Shown here: one piece after another, positions 1 through 5,636 of the stretch | How positions within the stretch are numbered: position 1 is the stretch's first letter | Layout of the letters: each line of letters starts with the position of its first letter | Assembly: GCA_023251275.1 (NCBI GenBank) | Contig: JAHEZC010000047.1 | Coordinates: 1-10,015, forward strand | DNA: 10,015 bases | Source of the DNA: Parafilimonas sp. | Lineage (GTDB): Bacteria; Bacteroidota; Bacteroidia; Chitinophagales; Chitinophagaceae | Reading direction: 5' to 3' | The notes under the pieces: model-generated | The model's database searches: none | Told to the model about the DNA's origin: nothing | What the model saw: the letters and a program-made list of their open reading frames with translations, nothing else | Made by a program: the position numbers and the translations under genes

Positions 1-138
1 CTCATTTGAAAGAAGCCTGCTCAAGTCTTTTTGTTTTTCAGAAGTAGGGTGTGTGGTGCTTTGGGGATCACTTTGCGTATCTATCTGCACATAACGCATA
101 AATCTTTCTGCTGCCGTAAATGAATAATGCTGAAACAT
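1..138 (-). CDS. pepT: Peptidase T (tripeptide aminopeptidase), N-terminal part only
   Basis: Reading the minus strand from the ATG at 138 gives 46 uninterrupted codons to the window edge, so only the N-terminus is present. The translation contains ERFMRYVQIDTQSDP (residues 11-25) followed by HPTSEKQKDLSRLL (30-43). This is the conserved opening of PepT, which in E. coli has the same Arg/Phe-x-x-Tyr-Val-x-x-Asp-Thr-Gln-Ser block and then a Pro-Ser-Thr-Glu-Gly-Gln block. PepT is a cytosolic zinc M20B peptidase that removes the N-terminal residue of tripeptides, and it would be about 410 residues when complete. The catalytic metal ligands lie beyond the edge and cannot be checked. The gene diverges from the CPBP protease gene at 174, with only 35 bases between the start codons. 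The family call rests on the N-terminal motif alone but is quite specific. Confidence 0.85.
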   Translation of the reverse strand, partial: MFQHYSFTAAERFMRYVQIDTQSDPQSTTHPTSEKQKDLSRLLSNE

Positions 139-156
139 AACGCTAAATTTAACCGG

Positions 157-185
157 CAAATTAATAAAACAATATGCATCGCAAA
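157..185 (-). promoter_or_regulatory. Candidate Bacteroidota promoter for pepT
   Basis: On the minus strand, TTTG (185-182) is followed after 17 bases by TTAATTTG (164-157). This is one mismatch from the Bacteroidota -7 consensus TAnnTTTG. Transcription would start near 150, about a dozen bases before the pepT ATG. The -33 element lies inside the first codons of the divergent CPBP gene. The assignment is by pattern only. Confidence 0.35.
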
Positions 186-1028
186 CCGCTAATTCCTTTC
201 GGATGGCTGAGGGCCTTTATTTTTGTGTTACTTTTTATACTTACTTCGGCTGCATCTGTTTTCATTGCACGAAAAATATTTGGACCAACACCCTTTTCCT
301 CTTTAATGCTGCAATCTTTAAAGGGTTTCACATTTTATTACAGTATCAGCACTATTGGGGTTGTTCTGATGGTTGTCCTGCTTCGGTTATATGTTGATAG
401 AAAACCTTTTTACAGCCTCGGATTTGCGTGGAGCAGCAATAAGCATTACGCATGGTCAGGGTTTTTTTGTGGTATTGTTTTATTAGGTCTCGGCACATTA
501 TCATTAGTTTTCCTTGGTTATTTAAAATTCACCGGCAGCAGTTTAAATATCGGCAACCTGTTTTATGGATTGATTTTATTTATAATTGTTGCATTGTCTG
601 AAGAAATTATTTTTCGCGGATACATTCTGCATAACCTGATGCAATCGGTGAACAGATTGGCTGCATTATTTATTTCATCTTTGGTGTTTGCGTTGTTTCA
701 CATTGGTAATCCCGATGCAGGATTGCTGCCTATTCTCAGCATTTTCGTTGCTGGTTTTTTACTCGGTATCAATTATATCTATACCCAGAATTTGTGGTTT
801 GGAATTTTTCTGCATTTTAGCTGGAACTTTTTCCAGGGGCCTGTTTTGGGCTACCAGGTAAGCGGATTTCAAACCGGTGGCTTACTGTTTCAAACATTGG
901 ATGGCCCTCCATTACTTACCGGGGCCGATTTCGGATTGGAAGGGTCGTTGATCAACCTTGTATTTACAGCAGCAGCGGTGATGGTTTTTGCAAAATATTA
1001 TAGCCAAACAAGTCGGGAAAGTCGGTAA
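174..1028 (+). CDS. CPBP-family intramembrane glutamic/metallo endopeptidase (catalytic motifs intact)
   Basis: This 284-residue polytopic membrane protein has about seven hydrophobic segments (roughly 12-33, 55-72, 95-118, 128-142, 162-176, 185-203 and 258-274). All three CPBP (CAAX protease and bacteriocin-processing, Rce1/Abi-like) motifs are visible. Motif 1 is EExxxR, with E143, E144 and R148 in SEEIIFRGYIL. Motif 2 is FxxxH, with F172 and H176. Motif 3 is HxxxN, with H214 and N218. These residues form the intramembrane active site in characterised relatives, so the enzyme is predicted to be active. Its substrate cannot be deduced. The start at 174 is the first ATG in frame and is followed by a normal cytoplasmic leader and helix. 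The last six codons (TSRESR) are built from the AGTC repeat that begins at 1011, so the C-terminal tail probably derives from the repeat. It is divergent from pepT. Confidence 0.88.
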   Translation: MHRKPLIPFGWLRAFIFVLLFILTSAASVFIARKIFGPTPFSSLMLQSLKGFTFYYSISTIGVVLMVVLLRLYVDRKPFYSLGFAWSSNKHYAWSGFFCGIVLLGLGTLSLVFLGYLKFTGSSLNIGNLFYGLILFIIVALSEEIIFRGYILHNLMQSVNRLAALFISSLVFALFHIGNPDAGLLPILSIFVAGFLLGINYIYTQNLWFGIFLHFSWNFFQGPVLGYQVSGFQTGGLLFQTLDGPPLLTGADFGLEGSLINLVFTAAAVMVFAKYYSQTSRESR

Positions 1029-1159
1029 GTCGGGAGAGTCAGAAAAGTCAGAAGATCCGGAGAGTCAGGAAAACAAGGAAAGATTTTTTTACGTAATAAT
1101 GGGACTTTTATCCTTTCTGACTTTCGGTCTTTTTGACTCCTGACTTTTCAGACTTTTTT
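1011..1159. repeat. Degenerate AGTCnGnA repeat forming a long imperfect inverted repeat with T-tract
   Basis: The left arm holds AGTC-type units beginning at 1011, 1020, 1028, 1037, 1046, 1055 (degenerate, ATCC) and 1063, a period of 8-9 bases. The right arm holds complementary GACT-type units at 1119, 1127 (GTCT), 1135, 1142 and 1151. The best stem pairs 1037-1054 with 1137-1154, matching at 16 of 18 positions, and is followed by six T bases (1154-1159). The arms flank an AT-rich centre at about 1087-1110. The arrangement could terminate CPBP gene transcription without Rho. The repeat begins inside the CPBP coding sequence and reaches to within about 10 bases of the next gene's promoter. Confidence 0.75.
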
Positions 1160-1168
1160 AATTTCCCC

Positions 1169-1200
1169 TTTGTATAACAAAAATTATCTTCTTATCTTTC
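1169..1200 (+). promoter_or_regulatory. Candidate promoter for the membrane-protein gene at 1227
   Basis: TTTG (1169-1172) is separated by 20 bases from TATCTTTC (1193-1200), which matches TAnnTTTG at all but the last base. The start of transcription would be near 1207. This makes the in-frame ATG at 1170 unusable and points to the ATG at 1227 as the true start. Confidence 0.4.
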
Positions 1201-1226
1201 ATGCTCATAACCCCAAAATACTGCGT

Positions 1227-1772
1227 ATGAAAAAAGCAATCATTGGCGCCATTGTCGGCGGTCTCTTAATTTTTATCTGGCAAACGTTATCCAACACTGT
1301 GCTCAATCTTCACCAGGATGCAGCTCAGTACACACCTAAGCAGGACAGTATTATGAATTTTCTCAATGCCCAATTCACAGAAACCGGGCAGTATGCTATG
1401 CCGATGGAAGCGCCGGGTGCAAGCATGGATGAACGGGAAAAGCTTATGAAATCCATGGAAGGCAAGCCCTGGGCTATTGTTTCGTATCACAAAGCCTATA
1501 CTGCCAGTATGGTGATGAATATGATAAGAACGCTTATAACAGATATTGTTGTTGTTTTACTGTTCTGCTTAATTCTTTTAGGGCTGAACAAACCACGGTT
1601 CGGGCCCATTTTACTTTCATCCTTATTTATGGGTGCTATAGCTTATTTCAACATTGGTTATACACAGCATATATGGTATGAAACACCGGGTCAGAATGGA
1701 GAACTTACAGATGCTTTAGTAAGTTGGGGTTTATGCGGAATATGGCTGGGCTGGTGGCTTCCACGAAAGTAG
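1227..1772 (+). CDS. Uncharacterised four-helix membrane protein
   Basis: I do not recognise this 181-residue protein. The reading frame opens further upstream at 1170, but the start at 1227 was chosen for three reasons. It puts the sequence MKKAIIGAIVGGLLIFIWQT at the N-terminus, a normal Lys-rich lead into a helix. A candidate promoter covers 1169-1200. The 19 upstream codons look non-coding. Predicted topology is one helix at about 4-22, a roughly 70-residue polar and extracytoplasmic-looking stretch (25-92), then helices near 97-120, 126-142 and 162-177. The polar stretch is rich in Met, Gln and Glu and includes a PMEAPG segment. The C-terminus is Trp-rich (WLGWW). It sits after the AGTC repeat and converges on slyD. 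There is no enzymatic motif, and a small inner-membrane protein of unknown role is all that can be said. Confidence 0.7.
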   Translation: MKKAIIGAIVGGLLIFIWQTLSNTVLNLHQDAAQYTPKQDSIMNFLNAQFTETGQYAMPMEAPGASMDEREKLMKSMEGKPWAIVSYHKAYTASMVMNMIRTLITDIVVVLLFCLILLGLNKPRFGPILLSSLFMGAIAYFNIGYTQHIWYETPGQNGELTDALVSWGLCGIWLGWWLPRK

Positions 1773-1849
1773 ATCAAACATCACAGGTTTCAGAGCTTGC
1801 CCTGTTCGACGCTTATTTATACTTTGGAGCCAGTGAATAAATGGATCTA

Positions 1850-2314
1850 TCAATATGACCCCGGTAAAATAATCAACGGGCTTTTGCTTTTTATGTCCAT
1901 TAGCTCCAGATCAAATTCAAGGTCTTCACCTGCAAGCGGGTGATTGGCATCAAGAATAACGTTATCGTCAAATATCTCTGCGATCACTACAGGAAAATTT
2001 TGTCCTTCTCTGTCGCTCATATTCAGCGTCATGCCTACTTCCGGTTGAATGTCTGCGGGAAAATGGCCTTTGGGAAATTGCATCAGCAGATCATCCTGCC
2101 TGTTACCATATGCCTGCTCAACCGGAATGAGAATAGTTTTTTTATCCCCAACGCTCATTCCCATCACTCCCGTTTCAAAACCCGGTATCACTGCGCCTCC
2201 GCCAACTTCAAACTCAAGCGGTTCGCGGCCTTCACTGCTGTCGAAGATAGTACCATCCGTGAGCCTGCCATGATAATGCACCTTCACTGTATCGCCATTT
2301 TTTACCTGCTGCAT
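1850..2314 (-). CDS. SlyD-type FKBP peptidyl-prolyl cis-trans isomerase
   Basis: This 154-residue protein has a split FKBP domain with an inserted flap. The N-terminal FKBP part carries VHYHGRLTDGTIFDSS (12-27), the VIPGFE motif (42-47), and the GDKKTILIPVEQAYG strand and turn (56-70). The insert-in-flap region, typical of SlyD chaperone-isomerases, covers about 71-128. The chain returns to the FKBP fold with the FDLELMDI strand (134-141). Such enzymes catalyse Xaa-Pro isomerisation and bind unfolded chains in the cytosol. The metal-binding His/Cys-rich tail of E. coli SlyD is absent, so nickel delivery is not suggested. The frame is open to an ATG at 2395, but the extra 27 residues have no FKBP counterpart and contain a candidate promoter, so 2314 is preferred. 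No signal peptide is present. It converges with the membrane-protein gene ending at 1772. Confidence 0.9.
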   Translation of the reverse strand: MQQVKNGDTVKVHYHGRLTDGTIFDSSEGREPLEFEVGGGAVIPGFETGVMGMSVGDKKTILIPVEQAYGNRQDDLLMQFPKGHFPADIQPEVGMTLNMSDREGQNFPVVIAEIFDDNVILDANHPLAGEDLEFDLELMDIKSKSPLIILPGSY

Positions 2315-2344
2315 AGAAAATATTTTGCCTGAAAAATCTGAGGG

Positions 2345-2374
2345 CAAAGTAAGTTCAATAAAGTGAAAAGCAAA
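2345..2374 (-). promoter_or_regulatory. Candidate promoter for the SlyD-type gene
   Basis: On the minus strand, TTTG (2374-2371), an 18-base spacer and TTACTTTG (2352-2345) give one mismatch to TAnnTTTG. The expected transcription start near 2339 leaves a leader of about 25 bases before the ATG at 2314. This supports the short form of the protein. Confidence 0.4.
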
Positions 2375-2575
2375 AATTTCAGCCGCATAGTTCATGACTA
2401 TTCTGCTGAAAGAATGGATTTATCATTTGGAAAGATTTACCGGAAGAGGGAATCGTATGATCAACCGGCAAAAATATACTCTTCCATTTTATACAAATCA
2501 ACGCCGTATCAATATTTCGTAAAGAAAAAACCATCAAGCAATTTTTAAAAACTGCACGATGCTATTACTTTCTCA

Positions 2576-3373
2576 CTATTGAATAACAGCTTTCCGGTTG
2601 ACAATATCTGTTGATATTTTTTTGCCCTGCCAATTGGTAATCAATGCCATCATCAGGGCTATCCCCCACCACAATATGACAAGTATGATATCCAGCCTTG
2701 CAGCATTTTCACCTTCAAATAAGCCAAAATATATCCGGGCAATGATATTGTTGGAAGCAAGCAGCAAAATGCAGATCACTACACTGCCTTTTGTCGCCTG
2801 GATGATCGCGGTCAGAATTATGGCATGAGCAATTCCTTTCACCAATTCCATTATGGTTATTTCTCCTGTAAGGATCAATGGCAAATTCCATATACTCCAG
2901 ATCAATCCCATAAGCAGTCCGGTTACCAATACAGGGTACCGCTCCAGTAATCGCGGCGTAGCAAAACCTCTCCATCCGGACTCTTCACACAAAATCCAGA
3001 CAAGCGGCAACAGGAAAGCGGGACGGAAATTTTCCAGGAAACTCTTCCAGATATAATCGTTACCATGCATCGCCGTTGCGCCTATCATCAGGTTGATAGT
3101 ACTCGCCATTTCTTTAATGAATATTGGCAAGATCAGCGCAATGGCATACCACCACCACCTGACACGCCAATGAATAATTCTGAGCAGCCATTGCTTTAAC
3201 TCTTTTATCCCGATAGCAGCGCTTACCACTAAAGCTGCTGCCAACGGGGCAAATACAAAAACCTGGAATTGAAATCCGGGATTATAAATTCTCACCACCC
3301 AGGGTATCCATCCGATGGCAAAAGCAAGAATAAAAAAAGATAGCATTGGTGCTATCCTGATTAGTTTGAACAT
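2576..3373 (-). CDS. CPBP-family membrane protein with altered catalytic motifs (probable pseudo-protease)
   Basis: This 265-residue polytopic protein has hydrophobic segments at about 9-26, 37-55, 75-88, 118-129, 149-168, 178-208 and 227-246. Motif 1 of the CPBP family is intact as EESGWRG (E130, E131, W134, R135). At the motif 2 position the usual W-x-x-W-H-L-P reads WSIWNLPL, so Asn163 replaces histidine. At motif 3 the usual H-A-S-x-N reads LASNN, so Leu205 replaces histidine while N209 is kept. Both metal- or water-coordinating histidines of active family members therefore appear to be missing, and a non-proteolytic role is inferred. The reading frame is otherwise undamaged. The ATG at 3373 is favoured over one at 3445 because the extra 24 residues are polar and aromatic, lack family character and overlap a candidate promoter. 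The gene appears monocistronic. Confidence 0.82.
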   Translation of the reverse strand: MFKLIRIAPMLSFFILAFAIGWIPWVVRIYNPGFQFQVFVFAPLAAALVVSAAIGIKELKQWLLRIIHWRVRWWWYAIALILPIFIKEMASTINLMIGATAMHGNDYIWKSFLENFRPAFLLPLVWILCEESGWRGFATPRLLERYPVLVTGLLMGLIWSIWNLPLILTGEITIMELVKGIAHAIILTAIIQATKGSVVICILLLASNNIIARIYFGLFEGENAARLDIILVILWWGIALMMALITNWQGKKISTDIVNRKAVIQ

Positions 3374-3422
3374 ATTAAAAAAAGTTGGGGTTTGGAGATA
3401 TTGTTTATTGCTGTAAAGTTTA

Positions 3423-3452
3423 AAAAAATATTTCGATATTTCCAATAACCAA
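3423..3452 (-). promoter_or_regulatory. Weak candidate promoter for the second CPBP gene
   Basis: On the minus strand, TTG (3452-3450), 19 bases and TATTTTTT (3430-3423) match TTG-N19-TAnnTTTG except for the final base. Transcription would start near 3416, downstream of the longer alternative start codon at 3445. The sequence is very AT-rich, so a chance match is possible. Confidence 0.28.
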
Positions 3453-3628
3453 CCAGGATTTTTATCTCATCCGCAAGGCCTTTATTATTGATCTGAAATT
3501 TCTATTCCGGTTTCTGCAGGTATAAGCTAATGCAACGGCATAGAAAAAGAGAAGATATCAGGGGGATGTTTATATAAAAAATGTTTTTGTCAGAGAGATG
3601 TTCTATTTAGATGATTTACAAAAAAGTT

Positions 3629-3865
3629 TTAATGAAGGCCCGATAGTACTTCGACCATGGATTGCTTTTCTGCGGCCGATAAGCTGTCTTCAATATATTT
3701 ATGAAGATGGGGAGTATTTTTAGCAAGTATGTTATTTTGTTTGGCAAAAAGCCGGCAAAAGGTACAAACAGCAAGATGTTTCCATAATTGAAAGCACTGC
3801 CAAAGAGAAAGTTTGCTTTCTTCTTTTTTTGTAATAAAATCAGTTGCCTCTTTACAGCTTATCAT
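3629..3865 (-). CDS. Small soluble zinc-finger anti-sigma factor (zf-HC2 type)
   Basis: This 78-residue cytosolic protein has no membrane segment. It opens with MISCKEATDFITKKEE and has the zinc site C4, H30, C34 and C37. This is the Cys-x25-His-x3-Cys-x2-Cys pattern of zinc-binding anti-sigma factors. The C4-to-H30 spacing equals that of RsrA (C11, H37, C41, C44). A fifth cysteine is C24. The phrase KLSLWQ before the His-Cys-Cys cluster matches small zf-HC2 partners of one ECF sigma family known in Proteobacteria and Bacteroidota. The gene starts 9 bases after the sigma stop codon, so the two are almost certainly co-transcribed, with the anti-sigma factor restraining the sigma factor by direct binding. 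The C-terminal half (about 45-78) is polar and probably helical. The signal sensed is unknown. A redox or metal response is possible but not shown. Confidence 0.82.
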   Translation of the reverse strand: MISCKEATDFITKKEESKLSLWQCFQLWKHLAVCTFCRLFAKQNNILAKNTPHLHKYIEDSLSAAEKQSMVEVLSGLH

Positions 3866-3874
3866 GTTGCAATT

Positions 3875-4435
3875 TTAGCTTGTAAACCAATTTTTTTCAA
3901 GGCACGAACGAAGCTGTAACTTTGCCCTGTGTATCAGCACCCAGTAGTTCGACGCAGTTAAATTAAGTTCCTTACAGATTTGTTCGCTGTCAAGGCCATC
4001 AAGATATTTCATGGTAAAAACAGCATTCTGAATGTCCTTCAGCTTCTGCCTGCATTTATTCAGTACCTCATAAAATTCTTTTCGCTCAATGGGCTGATTA
4101 TAATCAATATTCCAATCCTGCGGGTAAGCCCTTTTTGCCCAGTGACTGTCTTCGTCAAAAAAAGAATCACCATCATCAGCACCGGACAGGCTTTCAGTCA
4201 GGCGTGTAGAAGCCTTCCTGTAATAATCAATAATTTTATTTTTGAGAATGGTGAACAACCAGTTCTTCTCGGAAATCTCTCCTTTATAGTTATCGTAGTT
4301 GCGCCATGCAGCAAGAAAAGTTTCCTGCACCAGGTCTTTGGCGACTTCTTTATCATTCACACGCGGCAGGGCAAAGCGGTAGAGCATATCGCCGTACTCA
4401 TTTACCCATTTGTCAGCGTCCAATTGTGATGACAT
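3875..4435 (-). CDS. ECF-family RNA polymerase sigma factor
   Basis: This 186-residue group 4 sigma-70 factor directs core RNA polymerase to alternative promoters. Region 2 spans about 9-75 and includes KDLVQETFLAAW (33-44), for core binding, and NWLFTILKNKIIDYYRK (58-74), for -10 recognition. A long acidic linker follows, containing FFDEDSHWAKRA (92-103). Region 4 (about 118-182) contains the helix-turn-helix DGLDSEQICKELNLTASN (146-163) and the RAKLQLRSCLE segment for -35 recognition. The linker signature, the LNKCRQKL segment and the final KNWF resemble the sigma subfamily modelled as TIGR02943. This is from memory and should be checked. The downstream zf-HC2 gene fits that subfamily. The promoter region has a consensus -7 element almost touching the start codon and a 6-base dyad. 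Target genes cannot be read from the window, because ECF regulons are usually scattered. Confidence 0.9.
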   Translation of the reverse strand: MSSQLDADKWVNEYGDMLYRFALPRVNDKEVAKDLVQETFLAAWRNYDNYKGEISEKNWLFTILKNKIIDYYRKASTRLTESLSGADDGDSFFDEDSHWAKRAYPQDWNIDYNQPIERKEFYEVLNKCRQKLKDIQNAVFTMKYLDGLDSEQICKELNLTASNYWVLIHRAKLQLRSCLEKNWFTS

Positions 4436-4439
4436 GCAT

Positions 4440-4467
4440 CAAATATATGCATTGTATAAGCACAATG
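4440..4467 (-). promoter_or_regulatory. Promoter of the sigma/anti-sigma operon with overlapping dyad
   Basis: On the minus strand, TATATTTG (4447-4440) is an exact TAnnTTTG element. A TTG lies at 4465-4463, a 15-base spacing that is short for this promoter class. The -7 element ends only 4 bases before the ATG at 4435, so the transcript would be leaderless or nearly so. A perfect 6-base inverted repeat, CATTGT-N6-ACAATG (4450-4455 and 4462-4467), covers the spacer and the TTG. It could bind a regulator or form part of an alternative -35 element. Confidence 0.4.
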
Positions 4468-4736
4468 TCAGTCGGCATTAAGACAATTCGTTTATGATGA
4501 CACACAATTCTACCAATCAAGGTTATTTTCTTTAAGTAGTAAAGTGAAAAAGTGCTGTTAAGTTTGAATGGCATCTTGAAAAAAACTTCCATGGAGTTAG
4601 GCATCATCAGAATAAATTTAAATACAGTCAAGATAAATAAAATATGCCCTTTTCGACCATACACCAATTCTTCTTTTCCAAAAATATAGTTGCTGTTCTG
4701 GAAAGGGGGTGGCAAACTTGCCTGTGCGTGTCAGGT

Positions 4737-4766
4737 TTTGGTTTTTATATGCAAAATATAACCTTT
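4737..4766 (+). promoter_or_regulatory. Weak candidate promoter for the lipoprotein gene
   Basis: TTTG (4737-4740), an 18-base spacer and TAACCTTT (4759-4766) approximate the Bacteroidota promoter pattern. The -7 element has a three-base gap instead of two. The start codon at 4796 follows after about 30 bases. Confidence 0.25.
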
Positions 4767-4795
4767 AGCATCTCATTAATTAAAACCTTTCTAAG

Positions 4796-5518
4796 ATGCG
4801 TTACTTCTGCTTATTTCTGTTTGCTTTTATTAATTGCTCACAAAAAGAAAATTCAATTAATAATAAACCAATTGTTTCTGTATCAGTATTAAACCAAAAT
4901 TCACAATACGAATTCCCTCTCTACGATACTATGAAAATGCGCCTTCACCATTACAGAAAAATGATCGCATCCTCAACTGTAAGTAGAAATTATGATTCAC
5001 TTGAAAAATTTTTTGTTTCAGTTGTTGTTGATTCAATTATTCCTTACTGGTATGGCACAGTATGGGATTTCAATGGCACAACACAGATACCTCGTAAAGG
5101 TACAATTGCCTGTGGGTATTTTGTAAGCACCGTATTGCGTGATGCAGGCATTCCTTTAGACAGGGTCAGAATGGGTCAGGCGGCTTCTGAAATCATGACC
5201 AGGCAATTATCTAAAAAAAATGATATAAAAATTTTTTATGATGTGCCTTTGGATACTTCATTATCATTTGTCAGAAAAAAGGGTCCCGGGCTATTTATTG
5301 CAGGGCTCGATTATCACATAGGTTTTTTGTATTACGATGGCATTACTATATGGTTTATTCACGCTAAATGGATAAATCCAAAAGCGGTTGTAAAAGAAGA
5401 AGCACTTCGTTCCGGCGTTCTGTATTATTCAAAATACCTGATGATTGGGAAAATAAGCAATAATAGAAAGCTTCTGGAGCGTTGGATCTTTTCAGAAGAA
5501 TCACAAGGATCACGTTAA
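4796..5518 (+). CDS. Putative secreted lipoprotein with NlpC/P60-like Cys/His arrangement
   Basis: This 240-residue protein has a very short export signal, MRYFCLFLFAFIN followed by Cys14. It looks like a relaxed Bacteroidota lipobox, with a polar, acidic-containing sequence (SQKEN) right after the cysteine. The core reads WYGTVWDFNGTTQIP (85-99) and then GTIACGYFVSTVLRDAG (102-118). The latter resembles the Asp/Ala-Cys-Gly/Ser-Gly/Tyr-Phe-Val helix of NlpC/P60 cysteine peptidases, making Cys106 the likely nucleophile. Downstream, GLDYHIGFLYYDG (170-182) has the His-x-Gly form of the catalytic histidine (H174), and FIHA (188-190) offers H189 as the third polar residue. NlpC/P60 enzymes usually cleave peptidoglycan stem peptides, but the match here is remote and the substrate is unknown. 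The coding sequence is more AT-rich than its neighbours, which may indicate transfer or fast evolution. It stands alone between sigma and nucleotidase genes. Confidence 0.62.
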   Translation: MRYFCLFLFAFINCSQKENSINNKPIVSVSVLNQNSQYEFPLYDTMKMRLHHYRKMIASSTVSRNYDSLEKFFVSVVVDSIIPYWYGTVWDFNGTTQIPRKGTIACGYFVSTVLRDAGIPLDRVRMGQAASEIMTRQLSKKNDIKIFYDVPLDTSLSFVRKKGPGLFIAGLDYHIGFLYYDGITIWFIHAKWINPKAVVKEEALRSGVLYYSKYLMIGKISNNRKLLERWIFSEESQGSR

Positions 5519-5636
5519 TTGTTGAAACATGTTGACTTTTTATCTGCCTCCATTCCAAAACAAACATCAGGAAAAAATGTTGTTTTCTCTCTTCAATTAA
5601 AAACTTGCTTTATTTTCGACGCCTATAAATTATTTT

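Larger units (their letters stand above)
4436..4795. other. 360-base AT-rich intergenic region between divergent genes
   Basis: This gap separates the sigma operon (minus strand) from the lipoprotein gene (plus strand). It holds the sigma promoter and dyad at its left end and a weak promoter candidate at its right end (4737-4766). Between about 4470 and 4730 I see no convincing gene, RNA or strong hairpin. A 100-codon minus-strand frame across it has no protein-like features and overlaps the sigma promoter. Confidence 0.6.

Noticed and set aside
1813..1840. Weak TTATTTA/TGAATAA dyad in the convergent gap between the membrane protein gene and slyD
   Set aside because: Only 6 of 7 AT pairs with a 14-base loop. 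It is too weak to call a terminator.
1940..2332. 130-codon plus-strand frame opposite the SlyD gene
   Set aside because: It is antisense to a conserved FKBP domain. The His/Cys-rich translation is an artefact of reverse reading.
2315..2395. 27-residue N-terminal extension of SlyD
   Set aside because: It has no family counterpart and no signal-peptide form, and a candidate promoter lies within it.
3980..4429. 149-codon plus-strand frame opposite the sigma factor
   Set aside because: It lies entirely opposite a strongly recognisable ECF sigma gene and shows no protein motif.
4413..4715. 100-codon minus-strand frame upstream of the sigma gene
   Set aside because: It overlaps the sigma promoter and start codon in another frame, has no domain character, and its composition is that of AT-rich intergenic DNA.
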